NCBI GenBank assembly: GCA_956465555.1
Contig: OY101123.1
Span: forward strand, 1,798,001 to 1,862,000
DNA length: 64,000 nucleotides
Reading direction: 5' to 3'
Source of the DNA: Nitzschia sp. pyKryTriq1
Taxonomy: Eukaryota > Bacillariophyta > Bacillariophyceae > Bacillariales > Bacillariaceae
Below are positions 8,660 through 19,956 of the stretch, one piece after another (the stretch's first letter is position 1; each line of letters begins with the position of its first letter). The notes beneath the pieces are model-generated. The model worked only from the letters and a program-made list of their open reading frames with translations, was not told the DNA's origin and did not search any database. A program made the translations under genes and the position numbers.

Positions 8660-10291
8660 ATGAAGTTCGCACTAGCAGCAGGAATCCTTGCCAAGACTCT
8701 CCCCATCGTCTTGTCGGAGAACGAGGCCGTGGATCATCTTACTATCCAACAACTCGTCGGACAGGAACCCAAGATTGAAGATTTGGCAAGCATCTTGACT
8801 CGGGGTCAGCACCACGGCAACAAGAATCTGCGCGCTGCAGCAAATGGAGGCCGCAGCAACCAAGCCCGAGGACGATCATTTCTTCAAGGAAGCAACAGCA
8901 ACAGCAACAAGGATGAGAAGACCGGTCATCTGATGAACGAGGCTGTCGTCAACAACGAGGATTCTGCCACGAACAAGAACAAACCATGCAATCCCATTTC
9001 CAAAGACCCTGATGTGGGAATCTTGTCCTGTGGAAAGGGGATGTACTGCAAAGAGGATGAGACTTCGTCCCTTGGTGGAGAATGTGCCCCCGCCCAAGGA
9101 CCGATGTTTGGCGATTCTCCTCTTCTCTTTGGTGGTGGTACTTTGCAGAAGGAGCAGCACAGGGCTGTTGCTCGTCGTCGGCTTGGTCGCAACAAGCTCA
9201 ACCACGTGCACAAGTCCAGTATCCTCCGGAACCGTCCTGAGGAAAGCCATGATGTGGTTGAATGTGACCCGTTAGCAGAAGTTGTGGATGCTGATGTTGG
9301 TATTCTACGGATGCGCTCCTGCGAAGAAGGACAAGTATGTCTCCCAAGTAAAGCTTCGAGCATGGGGGGCGCCTGCTACCTCCTCCCCGAAGACTATTCT
9401 TCGCGTATGCTCGATGAAGAAGAGGCAGGAGTGTGCCCGTACTGGAATTATTATCCTGGAAATTGCGACTACGACTGTTATGGTGGATGTGCAGTAAACT
9501 GTACTGGTTTTGATCGTGATACTGGTAATGGAGTCATCACCTGGCAGACTTCAGCAGAATACTGTCTTGGCATCTATCGTTACCCTGGTTGCGGTGACAG
9601 GTGCTTGACTGTATCGACTGTAATCACTTACACAGATTTCCTTGCGTCCAGCAGCTACACTTGCAATGATTTCTCAAAACCATACGCGCACAAACGCTGT
9701 TATGAAGAGAATTTCGAGACCGAGACTTGTACCTACTTCATCGATGGTGTGGCTTGCGATAGTTGTGAGGTTGTGTCTGATGCTGTTTACCTTCCTGTTT
9801 ACTACGGTGAAGGCGGCTACAACGGTACTTCTACAGCCTGCACCAGCCTTCGCTTTGACTGTGGCAACACCGGTGGAGGTGCAGGTCACACCTTCTGGTT
9901 TGATGGCTTTCAGTTTGCCCCCATTATCGAATCGTGTTACCAACCGGGCCCTCATCCCGTCTGCATTCTATGCCCTGAGGAGGGAACAGTTTTCAACAAC
10001 GACACCTATTACGACAGAATCGAAGTACCCGGCATACCCGGCGTACCCCTCGAGTGGGGCGGCACATTCTATTGCGCAGGTTTATATTACTTGTCTTACG
10101 ACTCCCAATCTGTGATGGAAGATTACTGTCCCGCAATATCTGCTGCCACGGCTGATGGTTGCTGCATTCTTTCCGACGAGGAGGATACCGATACCACCGC
10201 CGACCCTACTCTAGCTCCTACTACTTCGAGTAAGAAAAAGAGCAAGAAGGAGGGGCAGCAGACTATCGACATGTCGGATCCCTTGCCGTAA
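8660..10291 (+). CDS. Secreted protein with two Cys motifs of DVGIL type
   Basis: About 543 residues beginning MKFALAAGILAKTLPIVLS, a signal peptide. The open frame starts 57 bases earlier, but the hydrophobic leader fixes this start. Two related motifs follow: one reads DPDVGILSCGKGMYC then SSLGGEC, the other DADVGILRMRSC then SSMGGAC, so the protein holds a tandem small disulfide-type repeat separated by a basic linker. The second half is also Cys-rich with many Tyr/Gly (CDYDCYGGCAVNC). The tail is Thr/Ala/Pro then lysine-rich, with no membrane anchor. Likely extracellular or frustule-associated; I know of no assigned function and make no specific call. Confidence 0.65.
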   Translation: MKFALAAGILAKTLPIVLSENEAVDHLTIQQLVGQEPKIEDLASILTRGQHHGNKNLRAAANGGRSNQARGRSFLQGSNSNSNKDEKTGHLMNEAVVNNEDSATNKNKPCNPISKDPDVGILSCGKGMYCKEDETSSLGGECAPAQGPMFGDSPLLFGGGTLQKEQHRAVARRRLGRNKLNHVHKSSILRNRPEESHDVVECDPLAEVVDADVGILRMRSCEEGQVCLPSKASSMGGACYLLPEDYSSRMLDEEEAGVCPYWNYYPGNCDYDCYGGCAVNCTGFDRDTGNGVITWQTSAEYCLGIYRYPGCGDRCLTVSTVITYTDFLASSSYTCNDFSKPYAHKRCYEENFETETCTYFIDGVACDSCEVVSDAVYLPVYYGEGGYNGTSTACTSLRFDCGNTGGGAGHTFWFDGFQFAPIIESCYQPGPHPVCILCPEEGTVFNNDTYYDRIEVPGIPGVPLEWGGTFYCAGLYYLSYDSQSVMEDYCPAISAATADGCCILSDEEDTDTTADPTLAPTTSSKKKSKKEGQQTIDMSDPLP

Positions 10292-10794
10292 ACGACAGCA
10301 AAGGCTCGGAGCTTGACAATACTGGTAGTAGTGAGCAAGGATCAAACTCGACGCACCCAGCGCTTCATACTATTTACTGCATCCCCCCCAAGAAATCATG
10401 CACAAGAAGAAACAAAAAAAACCCTGAAAACTGCAAAACAGTACGACTATGATCTTTACACACAAGCAAGAAACGCAGAAAAACGCAGAGAAACGAAGAA
10501 CCAACAATCCAAAAAAATTCATAATTAGTACCGGCATCATAGTTGTCTACTCTACCGGTACTGCTACTCTAGTAGTAGTAGTAGTAGGACTATCACAAGC
10601 CTACAGTACTTGTACAGCATAACTCTAATAATAGTAGAGAGAGTCGTCGTCTACCCACCAAATAGGGTCGTATTAGTCGTCGTAGGGCGACGACGACAGA
10701 CGACACCCCAAAAAAAGATCTTTTGATTCTCGCGGGTCGCGATCGCGACTATACGCAACGCGACGACTCCTCCTCTCCTCCTCTCACTTTCATT
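10292..10794. other. Intergenic spacer
   Basis: Contains A-rich sequence after the 10291 stop, a TACCGGTA site near 10549, a (TAG)n tract near 10567-10587 and the leader of the GILT gene. No exon seen. Confidence 0.4.
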
Positions 10795-11871
10795 ATGCGT
10801 GCTACTATGTTCAGTCCATTATCGCCCATGATATTCCATCGTGATTATCGTTTTCCTTCCTGTGCCATGTTACCGCTTTCCTCGGTACTGCTGCTGTTGT
10901 TGCTGCTACCACTGTCGACGATGATCGAAGGTAGTAGTAGTAGTGGTGGTGGTGGTGGTGGTGGCAGCAGAAATGAGGAGAAGAATTTGCCTCCCTATGC
11001 TGCCGTGGATGATAACGGTGCCGCATCAACCACGAAGGTTTTGGTAGAGTTTTATGGGGAGGCCCAGTGTCCCTATTGTCGTAAATTTGTTCAAGAAGCG
11101 TGGCCGACGGTCTGGAACGATCCCGAATTGATGGAACATGTGCAATACGATTTTGTCCCATGGGGCAATGCTTATTTTTCCATTCCGAAATGCCGAAGCA
11201 GCAGCAGCAGCCAAAGCGATGACACCACTTATGATCCCAAAGAGCGAGCCTGCTGGTACAGCGAGTGCATCGACAATGAAACAGCAACAGCAGCAACTGC
11301 ACCGTCGGATGATTGCTTTTCTGGCAAAGTCATCTATCAGCATTCCGAAAAGGAAGGGATTGTCGATATCTACGAGAATTGTGTCAAGCTTCACTACGGC
11401 TTGAAAGCGGCCGTCGACTTTACCTACTGTTGTGAGGGACCGAATATGGACGATGCTACTCTGCCGACAGCGCACGATCTTCTCGTGAAATGTGCTGCTA
11501 CTACTACTGCTAGTACTAGTACTACTACTGTTATTGATGTCGATTTGATTCAAGATTGTTCGGAAACGCACGGTCATAGTATCGAAGTTTGGGCGGCAAA
11601 ACAAACCCCCTCACATCCAGGTGTTCCCTACGTGGTGGTGGATGGAGAAGCCTTGGACGATCCCTTTTCGATTCAAAAGGCCATTTGTGATCGTTTGATG
11701 ATGATGATGATGATGATGGATACTGGCCGTAGCGACCAAAGCGAAGGCGAGTCGTTTCGTTTACCCAAGGCTTGTACTACTACTACGACTACTACTATAT
11801 CAGCGAAGAACGAAGAAGGAGAAGCAGTGGAAGAAGAAGAAGCAGATGGTATTCTTTCATCATCTAGCTAG
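10795..11871 (+). CDS. GILT-family thiol reductase
   Basis: About 358 residues from the Met of MRATMFSP; the frame is open 72 bases upstream. A leucine-rich signal or anchor lies near residues 27-42 (LPLSSVLLLLLLLPLS). The thioredoxin-like core contains the active-site CPYC within EFYGEAQCPYC, the family's VPWGNA segment, a conserved Cys-rich middle (CWYSECID, YENC, YCCEGP) and the terminal TPSHPGVPYVVVDGE with the cis-Pro region. GILT enzymes reduce protein disulfides at acid pH in lysosome-like compartments, so a vacuolar or secretory location is expected. Low-complexity Ser/Thr/Glu insertions and a poly-Met run (ATG repeats near 11698) are lineage-type expansions. Confidence 0.85.
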   Translation: MRATMFSPLSPMIFHRDYRFPSCAMLPLSSVLLLLLLLPLSTMIEGSSSSGGGGGGGSRNEEKNLPPYAAVDDNGAASTTKVLVEFYGEAQCPYCRKFVQEAWPTVWNDPELMEHVQYDFVPWGNAYFSIPKCRSSSSSQSDDTTYDPKERACWYSECIDNETATAATAPSDDCFSGKVIYQHSEKEGIVDIYENCVKLHYGLKAAVDFTYCCEGPNMDDATLPTAHDLLVKCAATTTASTSTTTVIDVDLIQDCSETHGHSIEVWAAKQTPSHPGVPYVVVDGEALDDPFSIQKAICDRLMMMMMMMDTGRSDQSEGESFRLPKACTTTTTTTISAKNEEGEAVEEEEADGILSSSS

Positions 11872-11967
11872 TACATTTGAATCGAGGACGAGCTATTGAT
11901 TATAAGGGAGGATAGTAGTTGATAGAGAAGTGCAGGACGACTAGCAAACAAAATCACCAATATGCAT

Positions 11968-12058
11968 TGACATCCGCAGTTGCTTTAGTAGGAATGAACA
12001 GGGCGGTGGGGGCCAAGGTGGCAAAAAGAGCCAAATGAAGAAATAAATGATAAAAGAC
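11968..12058 (-). pseudogene. 3'-end fragment of the KKAA membrane-protein gene
   Basis: 91 bases match 23398-23488 at about 95 percent or better by eye, corresponding to the last membrane segment and tail of the protein encoded at 23381-23863. No upstream coding sequence or intact stop context accompanies it. Confidence 0.85.
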
Positions 12059-12495
12059 GTGGTCTATGCATGCTGCTGGTCAGCGCAGCGGTGGATGAAC
12101 TCTACGAGTAGTACGGTAGGAATAATTCACCAACTCTTGTTCTAGTAGTAATTAGTACAATCCAACTACAGTATAGTACTACTTCCAATACTACCAATAC
12201 GTACACTGCCAACGAAACAGCAGAAATCTCCTTTTGGGTTATCAGTATTACCATCGAAGAATCAGCACCCTTTCGTCCGCTCGGCTCGTTCCTTCCTTGG
12301 TGCTGCCGTCAAGTAGGAATCCTACCAGCAATTACGTGCAGGAATTATCAGTGCAAAGAGAAGGAGCTTCCAGCACATTAAAAGACACACAACAGTTATT
12401 ACAACAGTCACTGTCAACTCCACAAATTGAATTAATGGCCAGACAAGTCGGCACGTCAATGTAGGAGTGCTAGTGCTGCTAGTCTTGCTACTCTT

Positions 12496-12594
12496 GACGG
12501 TAGGAGCCTTGTTGCTGATCTTGACGGTAAGAGCCTTGTTGCTGATCTTGACGGTAGGAGCCTTGTTGCTGCTCTTGACGGTAGGAGCCTTGAA
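12496..12594 (+). repeat. 27-bp tandem repeat, about 3.7 units
   Basis: Units start at 12496, 12523, 12550 and 12577 with GACGGTAGGAGCCTTG; units 1-3 continue with TTGCTGMTCTT. Read on the minus strand the period is nine codons (KAPTVKSSN-like), but no gene context supports translation. Confidence 0.85.
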
Positions 12595-13038
12595 CTCGGG
12601 TGTCTTATTACTACTTTTCTTCAGCAAACGTTCCTCACCGGCACTTTGGACCAAGTGTGACCCTGTCGACCTTGGGTCCAGTTAGTCCGAACTTCGGACG
12701 ACGACCTACGCGGACGTTGTCAAGAACGTCAACGGAGATTCTAGATCGCCCAATCAAATCGTACGATAGAATAAACTGGGCCGAATTATTCCAGAGGGTT
12801 CTTTCCGGATGGAAGGCAAGACGCCACGAATTGGCGGACACTGGATGATGTGCTTTGTCGATTTGCGCGCAATTCGCAGTAATATAATGTGCGACTTCGC
12901 AGAGCGAAAACACATCACAGCGCAAATAAATAACATCACTTTATTCTTTGGATACATCATTATCGTATCATCCACAAGAAGCACTTTCACTTGTGACAAA
13001 ACACAACTACAGTAACAAAACAACCACAAGAAACGACG

Positions 13039-16000
13039 ATGACCAACCGTCCCTCCCAGCAAGAGGCGGCTCTCGCAATCCCACTGGGAAGACAGCAGCA
13101 GCAACGCCACACAAGTACTCCGGTGCCTAGCGATTGGGAGCATGCCAAGATTCTCATCGGTCGGAGCTTTCGAAAAGACCGACAAAAGCCGAAACTATAC
13201 TTTGCCAAGTTTATTCTCCTTCCGATCCTGTTGATGCTCTACTGCATTGGATTTTTATTCAGCGCGGGGGGATTGGCGGAGGAACCTGCCATGATTGCGG
13301 GAGGTTTTGAACTCTTTGAAGGAACGCCCTGGAAATACCCCCAAACGATTCGTGTGGCTGGATGGGATGACGACATCACCGCAATGGTGGGTCAAAATAT
13401 GAATGATCAATTCATTTTGGAGGGAGTCGAAGATGCTGTCAACGTGGAATGGTCGTCTACGAGTACTTCTACTGATAATACTACTGCGATGAATCGGACA
13501 GAATTTGTAGACGACTGTCAAGCCACAATTGATGCATCGACCGCTTCCGAAGAAGTGTGCGTCTATTTGGACGCCATGGATAACTATACCATCTATTACG
13601 GTGGAAAAGAAGATGCCTCGCCCTTTCAGTCCGCCTTGGCGGGCGCTCAATGGACCGTCAACTCGGCCTTGTTGGCGATCCACAACAATACTAATGATGA
13701 TCATGGTGGCGGTGGTGGTACTAGTACCAACACCAACACCACCCCCATCTATTATTATCCAGTATCCCAAATCCAACAAGTTCCCCAAAAAGTCAGCGAG
13801 AGTGACTACGAGCCCATCCTGATCGTTCTCTTGTTACCTCCCGTCATGCAAGTTTTGGCATGTGCCGTGGCGACCCAATTCATGGTGGGTCCAATTACCT
13901 ATGAAAAGGTCAATCATGTGACGGAATCTTTTTTATTTGTGGGTGTGAAAATGCGAACCTACCTATTTCAATGGATTGCGTATTATTCCATCAATTTGAT
14001 CATTACCGCTATCATTTTGACGGTCGTTTCAATCTATTGGAATTTAATGCCGTAAGTGGTGAAAATGATCATGCTGGATGAAAAAACAAGCAACAACTTA
14101 TATATCGCTTTGCCTTCTGCTATTACGTATGATGACTGACTCCTCACCACTATTACTCGTTTGACGACTGTTGCCTTTTGTTGTTTTGGTTTTTGTTGCA
14201 GAATGTCCGACCCGAGTTTGATTGGAATATCCCACTACCTTGGTTTGGTACAGATGATTGCACACTTTACACTCCTCATGCAATTTATATCACAAGAAGA
14301 ATTGGCGCAAGGAATGCCGTTTTTGACTGGTCTGATCAGCATTGGCATAGGTGCTGGATTGATCACAGTGGGATGGGAAACCTCCGTCCTCATGTACATT
14401 TTGAGTGTTCTGTCGCCGTACCTGGGGATGATGCAATACTACGCAATCTACATTACCTACGATTATGCAGGATATGATACTGGGATTCATTGGGGACAAA
14501 ATGTAGCGGAAAGTGGTTTGTTGGGCAGCTTCATTGCCCAGCTGATGGGAATCGCTCTTTATTTGGTCCTCTGTACCTTGTATGCTTCCGACTCGTTCAA
14601 TGATTGGATATCGGGACATTCCAAGATAAAAGGAGAGGAGCTGGAGGAGGAACAAGAAGGCACACACCAAGAGAGTACCTTGTCGGGCGAGGACTTTGAG
14701 CCGCTGCCGCCAGGTTCGGATGTGGTCGTTCGAGTACGGGGAGTGCAGTATACCTATCGACCGGGACGCTTCGAATGTGGCAAGGGGAAACAAGAGACGG
14801 AAGTCCTAAAAGGGTTGGATATGGATCTTTGTCGTGGGGAAGTCTTTGGTTTCCTTGGTCACAATGGAGCCGGTAAGACCACGTCGGTGAATATTTTGGC
14901 GGACCAACTGAAACTGCAACGTGGAAGCGTCAGCTATCATTTCCGAGACGGCGATTACAACCTCGCCAATAGCAAGGACATTCACAAGATTCGCAACAAA
15001 ATCGGGGTCTGTCCACAACACAATACGGCTTTACAAGATGATTTGACGGCAAGAGAAACTCTGCGTCTTTTTGCCCATTTGAAGGGAGGGATTGCTCAAG
15101 CTCCACAGCAGTCCACTTCGGAAGCTGTCGAAGCCGAAGTAGAACGACGTTTGGCAGATGTCAAGTTCACGTCCGTGGGAGATTCGGATAAGCCGGTAGG
15201 AACGTATTCTGGGGGGATGAAACGTAAAGTTCTTATCGCCATGGCGTTATTGGGAGATCCGGAGGTAGTCTTTTTGGATGGTAAGTGCAGTCTCCTAGGG
15301 TGGCGGAAAATAGCTTTTGCCCACCTGTCGCTGTTTTGCTCACTGCACCGACGCTTGCTAATACTATTAATTGGTTGCCCTCCTACTACTAGAACCTACC
15401 GCTGGTTTGGATCCATACAATCGACGATCGATCTGGGACATGATTGTAGAAGCGAAGCAAGGCCGCAGTATCATCTTGACCAGTCATTTTTTGGATGAAG
15501 TGGATGTCTTGTCTAGCCGCGTGGGCATCATCAAAAATGGGTCCTTGATCACGTGTGGAAGCTCACTCTTTTTGAAACACGCATTTGGCGTGGGATACAC
15601 ATTGACATTTGATGCCCCTGCCCCCATACCCATCCATTTGCTGATTCCACAGGCTGAAGAAGTCATCAATGCCAAGGGACAGGATGGTACAAGTACGAGC
15701 TACGAGTTGCGCCTAGGCCATGGTGCAGAAGGGAAGTTTCCGGAGGCCCTCAATATGCTCAAAAGTCGGGGTGCTTCTAATATTCAGTTAGACTTGACGA
15801 CTTTGGAGCAAGTCTTCCTCGAGACGGGAAAGGAAGATAGTTTTGACCCTGTCGAAGAAGAAACCAACAACAATGGATCGACGGATGTGGAGGCAGCGAG
15901 CGTCGATAGTGGCGGTGAATTGGTGGCTCGTATCTGGGAGCCACGATGTGACATCAAGCCAGTCAGCTGGTGGTCGAAACTCTACCTGGTACAAAATTTT

Positions 16001-18606
16001 ATGATGGTCAATGCGTGGAAGGCGAAGGGAGCTGTTATGCTGAATATCGCCATGCCGGTGAGTATTATAATCGAGTATGGATGGGATACTGCCTCTTGCT
16101 AAAAACTTGAATATCACTGACCAGTCTCTGCTTCCCTCCATCCCAATAGCTGGTGTATCTCATCGCGGGTGTCACGTTGGCAGCTCTATTCGAGCCCGAC
16201 CTCGAGGGCGAAACTATCACTAACGAGGCCATTGTGATTTCACCTTGGTTGGCAGGTGAAAATCGATTTTTTGGAATTCCTACCTTCGACGATATCATCA
16301 ATCCTATCCAACCGCTCATTCCGTCCGACCCTCCCGTCAATATTGAAGACTACTATCAACCGGGCGAGCTTCGCTTTCTCGGTGGGTATTATGAGATCAA
16401 TTCGACGTTGCAATACGATTCGGAAATCACTCCATTTGCTTTGCAAGTGGCAACTGCCGTCATTTCGAACTACTCCGCATGGCTCAATCCCAACATCATC
16501 ATCGATGGTATTGCCGCCTCGGTACAGCAATTGCCGTACATTGCGGGAGCTCCCTTCCGAGGCGACTTGCTTTTCATCCCATTTTGTCTTTCCTTTGGTT
16601 TCGCTGGATTGGCCTTCAGTGTGCTGGACATTTTGCTTCTCAAGGGCGACAATAGTGTGGGACTATTCCGCGTATCAGGAGTCACCGAATGGACAACGTA
16701 CTTGGGAGTGATGGTGTACAAGCTTAAAACGTCCTTTCTTCCTTTCTTTACACTTTTGTTAATACTCGGCCTTGCGCTTGGCCTGGTACTCTTTGGCAAT
16801 GCAGGTCGCTGGCTTGCCACTATTCTCCTGATGCTTGCCTATGCGTACTCGTTGACGCCAATGGGACTTATCCTAGCCAAACGCTTCATTCACTCTGATT
16901 ACAAGTCGGTTGCTAACTGGTTTCCGGGGTAAGTTTATTGATATATCTGCGACCGATTGCTGGTTCGTCACTATGCTGCATCCCTCACCAGGCTTCGCGT
17001 CGTCTTACTTGGATTCTGTCCGTGTTCTTCTTGCTTTTGCTTTTACTTTTACAGTGTCTTCTTTACGTTTTCGGGCGTCCCGTACATCGCGTATTCGTCA
17101 CTGCTCCAAGCGCTGCCCGATGCAGAAGATACGATACTGATTGTCGGTGACGTCCTCTGTTTGATCCCCCAGTTTGCCTTTCAACGTGGATTGGGTGCCA
17201 TTCTCACCGTTTCCAGTGACGAGAACGACGAGGATTTGACTTGGGGGGAAGTTTGGGGCTTTGAACAACGTATCTCATTTACCATACTCATCATGGCTGT
17301 GGTCGGAACTTTGCAATGGTACTATCTGCACAGGCTCACTACTACCCGCGAGTCCACCACAAAACTTTCCTCGAGCGACGTTGACAATACTGAGGATGGC
17401 GCCAACTTGACAACTCCAATAGACATTAGCGACGATCCATTCATGGTCCAGGAACGGGATCGAAGTCTCGTCGATTCCGAGGGAATCAATGCTAGAGATC
17501 TGGTCAAGGTATTCAAGGTCAAAGACAAAACGGCCACGGCCAAAAAGGGATCTTTCACTATCAAAAAGGCCGTCAAAGGCATCAGTTTTGGCGTTCGAAA
17601 GAACGAAATCTTTGCCCTGTTGGGTCCCAACGGAGCGGGCAAGACTGTGACTATGAGCACCTTGGCGGGAGAGATTACCCCCGAGCACGGCCAAATCGCT
17701 TTGAATGGTTTCGAGATCTCTAATACGGATCGAAGCGTCGATGTGTTGTTTCACGATGGGAAGGTAGCATACGTTCCTCAATTCGATGCACTGTTTTCGA
17801 AGCAGTCAGTCGAAGAACATTTAAAGTTTTACTCTCGTATCCGCGGGTTGGACTGGGACAATGCCTCTACTCAAGAGCACGTTCTTGCCATTGTCAAACT
17901 ATTGGGACTGGAAAAGCACAAGGAGAAAGAAGTGTTTCAATTGTCAGGTGGCTATAAACGCCGACTGTCTCTTGCCGTGGCTTTGATTGGCTACCCCCGC
18001 GCCATGATGTTGGATGAGGTCACTACCGGCCTCGATCCTGGAGCCCGACGATTGATTTGGGATGTTCTCAAACCGACGAAACCACATGGAAAACAAGCAT
18101 GGGACATTCCTGCGATTTTATTGAGCACACATGACATGGAAGAAGCGGAGGCTTTGGGAGATGAAATAGGCATTATGGTCGATGGACGTTTTGCGGCTAC
18201 GGGGTCTCTCCCCCAACTCTACGAGCGCTACTGTACCAGTTTCTTTGTCGAACTTTCCTTGGAGCCCGCTGCCAATGACGATGAAGCTCCGGATCTCATC
18301 CTCGACACTTTTGCAGCCGCAGGAATGCCGGATGCTACGATCTATGAACACTTGCCCTATCATTTGAAATGTCAAGTTCCCTTTAATAACAACAAGAATG
18401 ATACTGATACAACCCAACAGTTGGCTAATTTGTTTGACTTGTTGGAACGTCAAAAGAAGAGGTTGCAGATCAAGTTTTATTCTGTGGCCAAGATGAATTT
18501 GGAACAAATCTTTATTGATTTGTCACGACAACAATTCGAAGTCGACAATAATGATGCCGAACAAGTTCAAAGTGAACGCCGTCTTGGTGCAGCAAGTTTT
18601 CGATAG
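13039..18606 (+). CDS. Full-length ABCA-type lipid transporter, five exons
   Basis: Exons 13039-14051, 14202-15280, 15393-16057, 16150-16928 and 17055-18606, all with GT-AG introns, give 1695 residues in one frame. The order is membrane domain 1 with a large loop after the first span, NBD1, membrane domain 2, NBD2, as in ABCA exporters or flippases. NBD1 has Walker A GHNGAGKTT (about 557), signature YSGGMKRK (about 673) and Walker B VVFLDE followed by PTAGLDP, restored exactly across the second intron. NBD2 has GPNGAGKTV (about 1369), signature LSGGYKRR (about 1475) and Walker B AMMLDEVTTGLDP, with V where most family members have P. Expected to move lipids in the plasma or an endomembrane; the substrate is unknown. 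Confidence 0.93.
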
Positions 18607-18880
18607 ACGATGAGTGAGTAGAAGCCGACGTTACCGGAAGGATCATCTACTACTAGCCTAATAAAGTACGAGTACGACTACTCTAGTAGAGAAGATGAAA
18701 GGTCAAGCACCAAGCAGCAAAGTAGTGATGGATTCTACTAGTAGTAGAGGGGAAACCGACTGTATTCGTCTACTACTAGTAGTAGTCCTGAACAAAGGGA
18801 GAAGCATCCGAGGCATCTACGTTTAGTACTGCGTACTGTAGCCTTCTCGCTAGTAGAGTAGAAGATTGAGTATGGATAGT
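18607..18880. other. Convergent spacer with TACTAGTA palindromes
   Basis: Short 3' spacer between the ABCA and DIX-like genes, carrying repeated TCTACTACTAGTAGTAG-type palindromes near 18644, 18735 and 18770. These could form hairpins at transcript ends. Confidence 0.4.
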
Positions 18881-19956
18881 CTACGTCCACCCACCCAAAT
18901 CGCCAAAGGGTTGTGCCTGTTTCGCGAAACTATTGAACGATTGACCACCTGGCGGTTTTTGTTGCTGCTGTTGCTGATACATTGGTTGCTGTTGCGGTGG
19001 CGGTGGTTGTGGCTGTTGCGGTGGTGGATAGTTTCCTCCATGCGGTGGATGTTGAGGAGGCGCCGACATGCCCAAAAAGTCATTGTGAACCGCCGAACCG
19101 GACGACGGAGGCGATGCCCCAAAATCCAACAAGGATCCCCCCGAAGCCGGAGCCGAAGGAGGATGCGAATCAAAGAGATTTGGAGCCGGCGCATTCCCCG
19201 AAGCTGGGGAGGGTCCGTGACTACCACTGTCAAACAACATGTCCAAATGATCGCCCGATCCAGTCGAAACATTGGACGATGCATGAGAAGGAGGAGCTCG
19301 TGCTGGAACGGGCGCCGAAGAAGCGGGGGTTCCGACATTATGACCTCTTCGAAAGTCATCCTCGTCATCATCATCTTCTTCTTCCATACTCAATCGAGTC
19401 ACCTTGGCGATTATGCCATTCTTCCAAGTGGGCACCGGCTGCGCATCTTTCGTGACATCCATCCAAACGGCCATGGCTCCCTTTTCTCGGTCGGCACCGG
19501 GAAAGAGGGGACTCTTGAACCGAAAGTGGTAGTGGCCGGGCAAGGGAAAGGCGTCACGGACCGCTTGCAGTGTAGGTGGCGCTCCGGGCTGTCGCGGTTT
19601 GGGTGCCAAAAAGACATTGGGGTGCAACTCTTCGTCGCCATCTTCGGGAATAAAATACCTACAGGTACGAGTCAGCAGAAAAGAGAAACGGAAGAAGAAA
19701 GAAAGGGGCGGGACAGGCAGGCAGGAAGGCAGGCAGGTACATATGTGAGCCATGATATGATGTGAGATGATGGAATACAATGCAATGCAATGCCACGTCG
19801 CAGTTGCCATCGTGCAGAAAGCAAGTCATTGCTACTAGTTTGCCGCGCACTGGGTGCTTGGACTTGTTGGATCGACAACGACTTCTCTCTCATTCCAACT
19901 ACGACTAGAGCGGTTCAACGAAACGAAGCGATGCTAACTTACCGAATGGTCGTCAT
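18881..19956 (-). CDS. DIX-like domain protein with proline/glutamine tail
   Basis: Two exons, 19943-19956 (14 bases, MTTI plus part of a codon) and 18881-19658, joined by a 284-base GT-AG intron, give 263 residues. The long frame that reads through the intron is spurious. The first 95 residues follow the order of a DIX domain: a first strand TIRYFIPEDG, then PTLQAVRDAFPL helix, HYHFRFKSP strand, VWMDVTKD with conserved acidic turn, and a final strand NGIIAKVTRL. DIX domains of Dishevelled, Axin and plant SOSEKI proteins polymerise head to tail to build signalling or polarity complexes. The rest is disordered: acidic run, Ser/Pro/Ala, then a PPQQ-rich end. The domain call rests on pattern comparison only. 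Confidence 0.6.

Larger units (their letters stand above)
11872..13038. other. Intergenic region with gene fragment and minisatellite
   Basis: Holds a 91-base piece of the membrane-protein gene at 23381 (see 11968-12058), a four-unit 27-bp tandem repeat (12496 onward) and a compositionally protein-like stretch at 12640-12850 for which no frame is convincing. The last 100 bases are the leader of the ABCA gene. Confidence 0.4.

Noticed and set aside
12322-12654. Minus-strand frame with KAPTVKSSN repeats
   Set aside because: The periodicity is explained by the 27-bp tandem repeat; no start context, domain or splice support.
19659-19810. N-terminal extension of the DIX-like gene reading through the intron
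   Set aside because: A GT-AG intron joins a 14-base exon and restores MTTIRYFIPEDG, and the read-through sequence has no homology.
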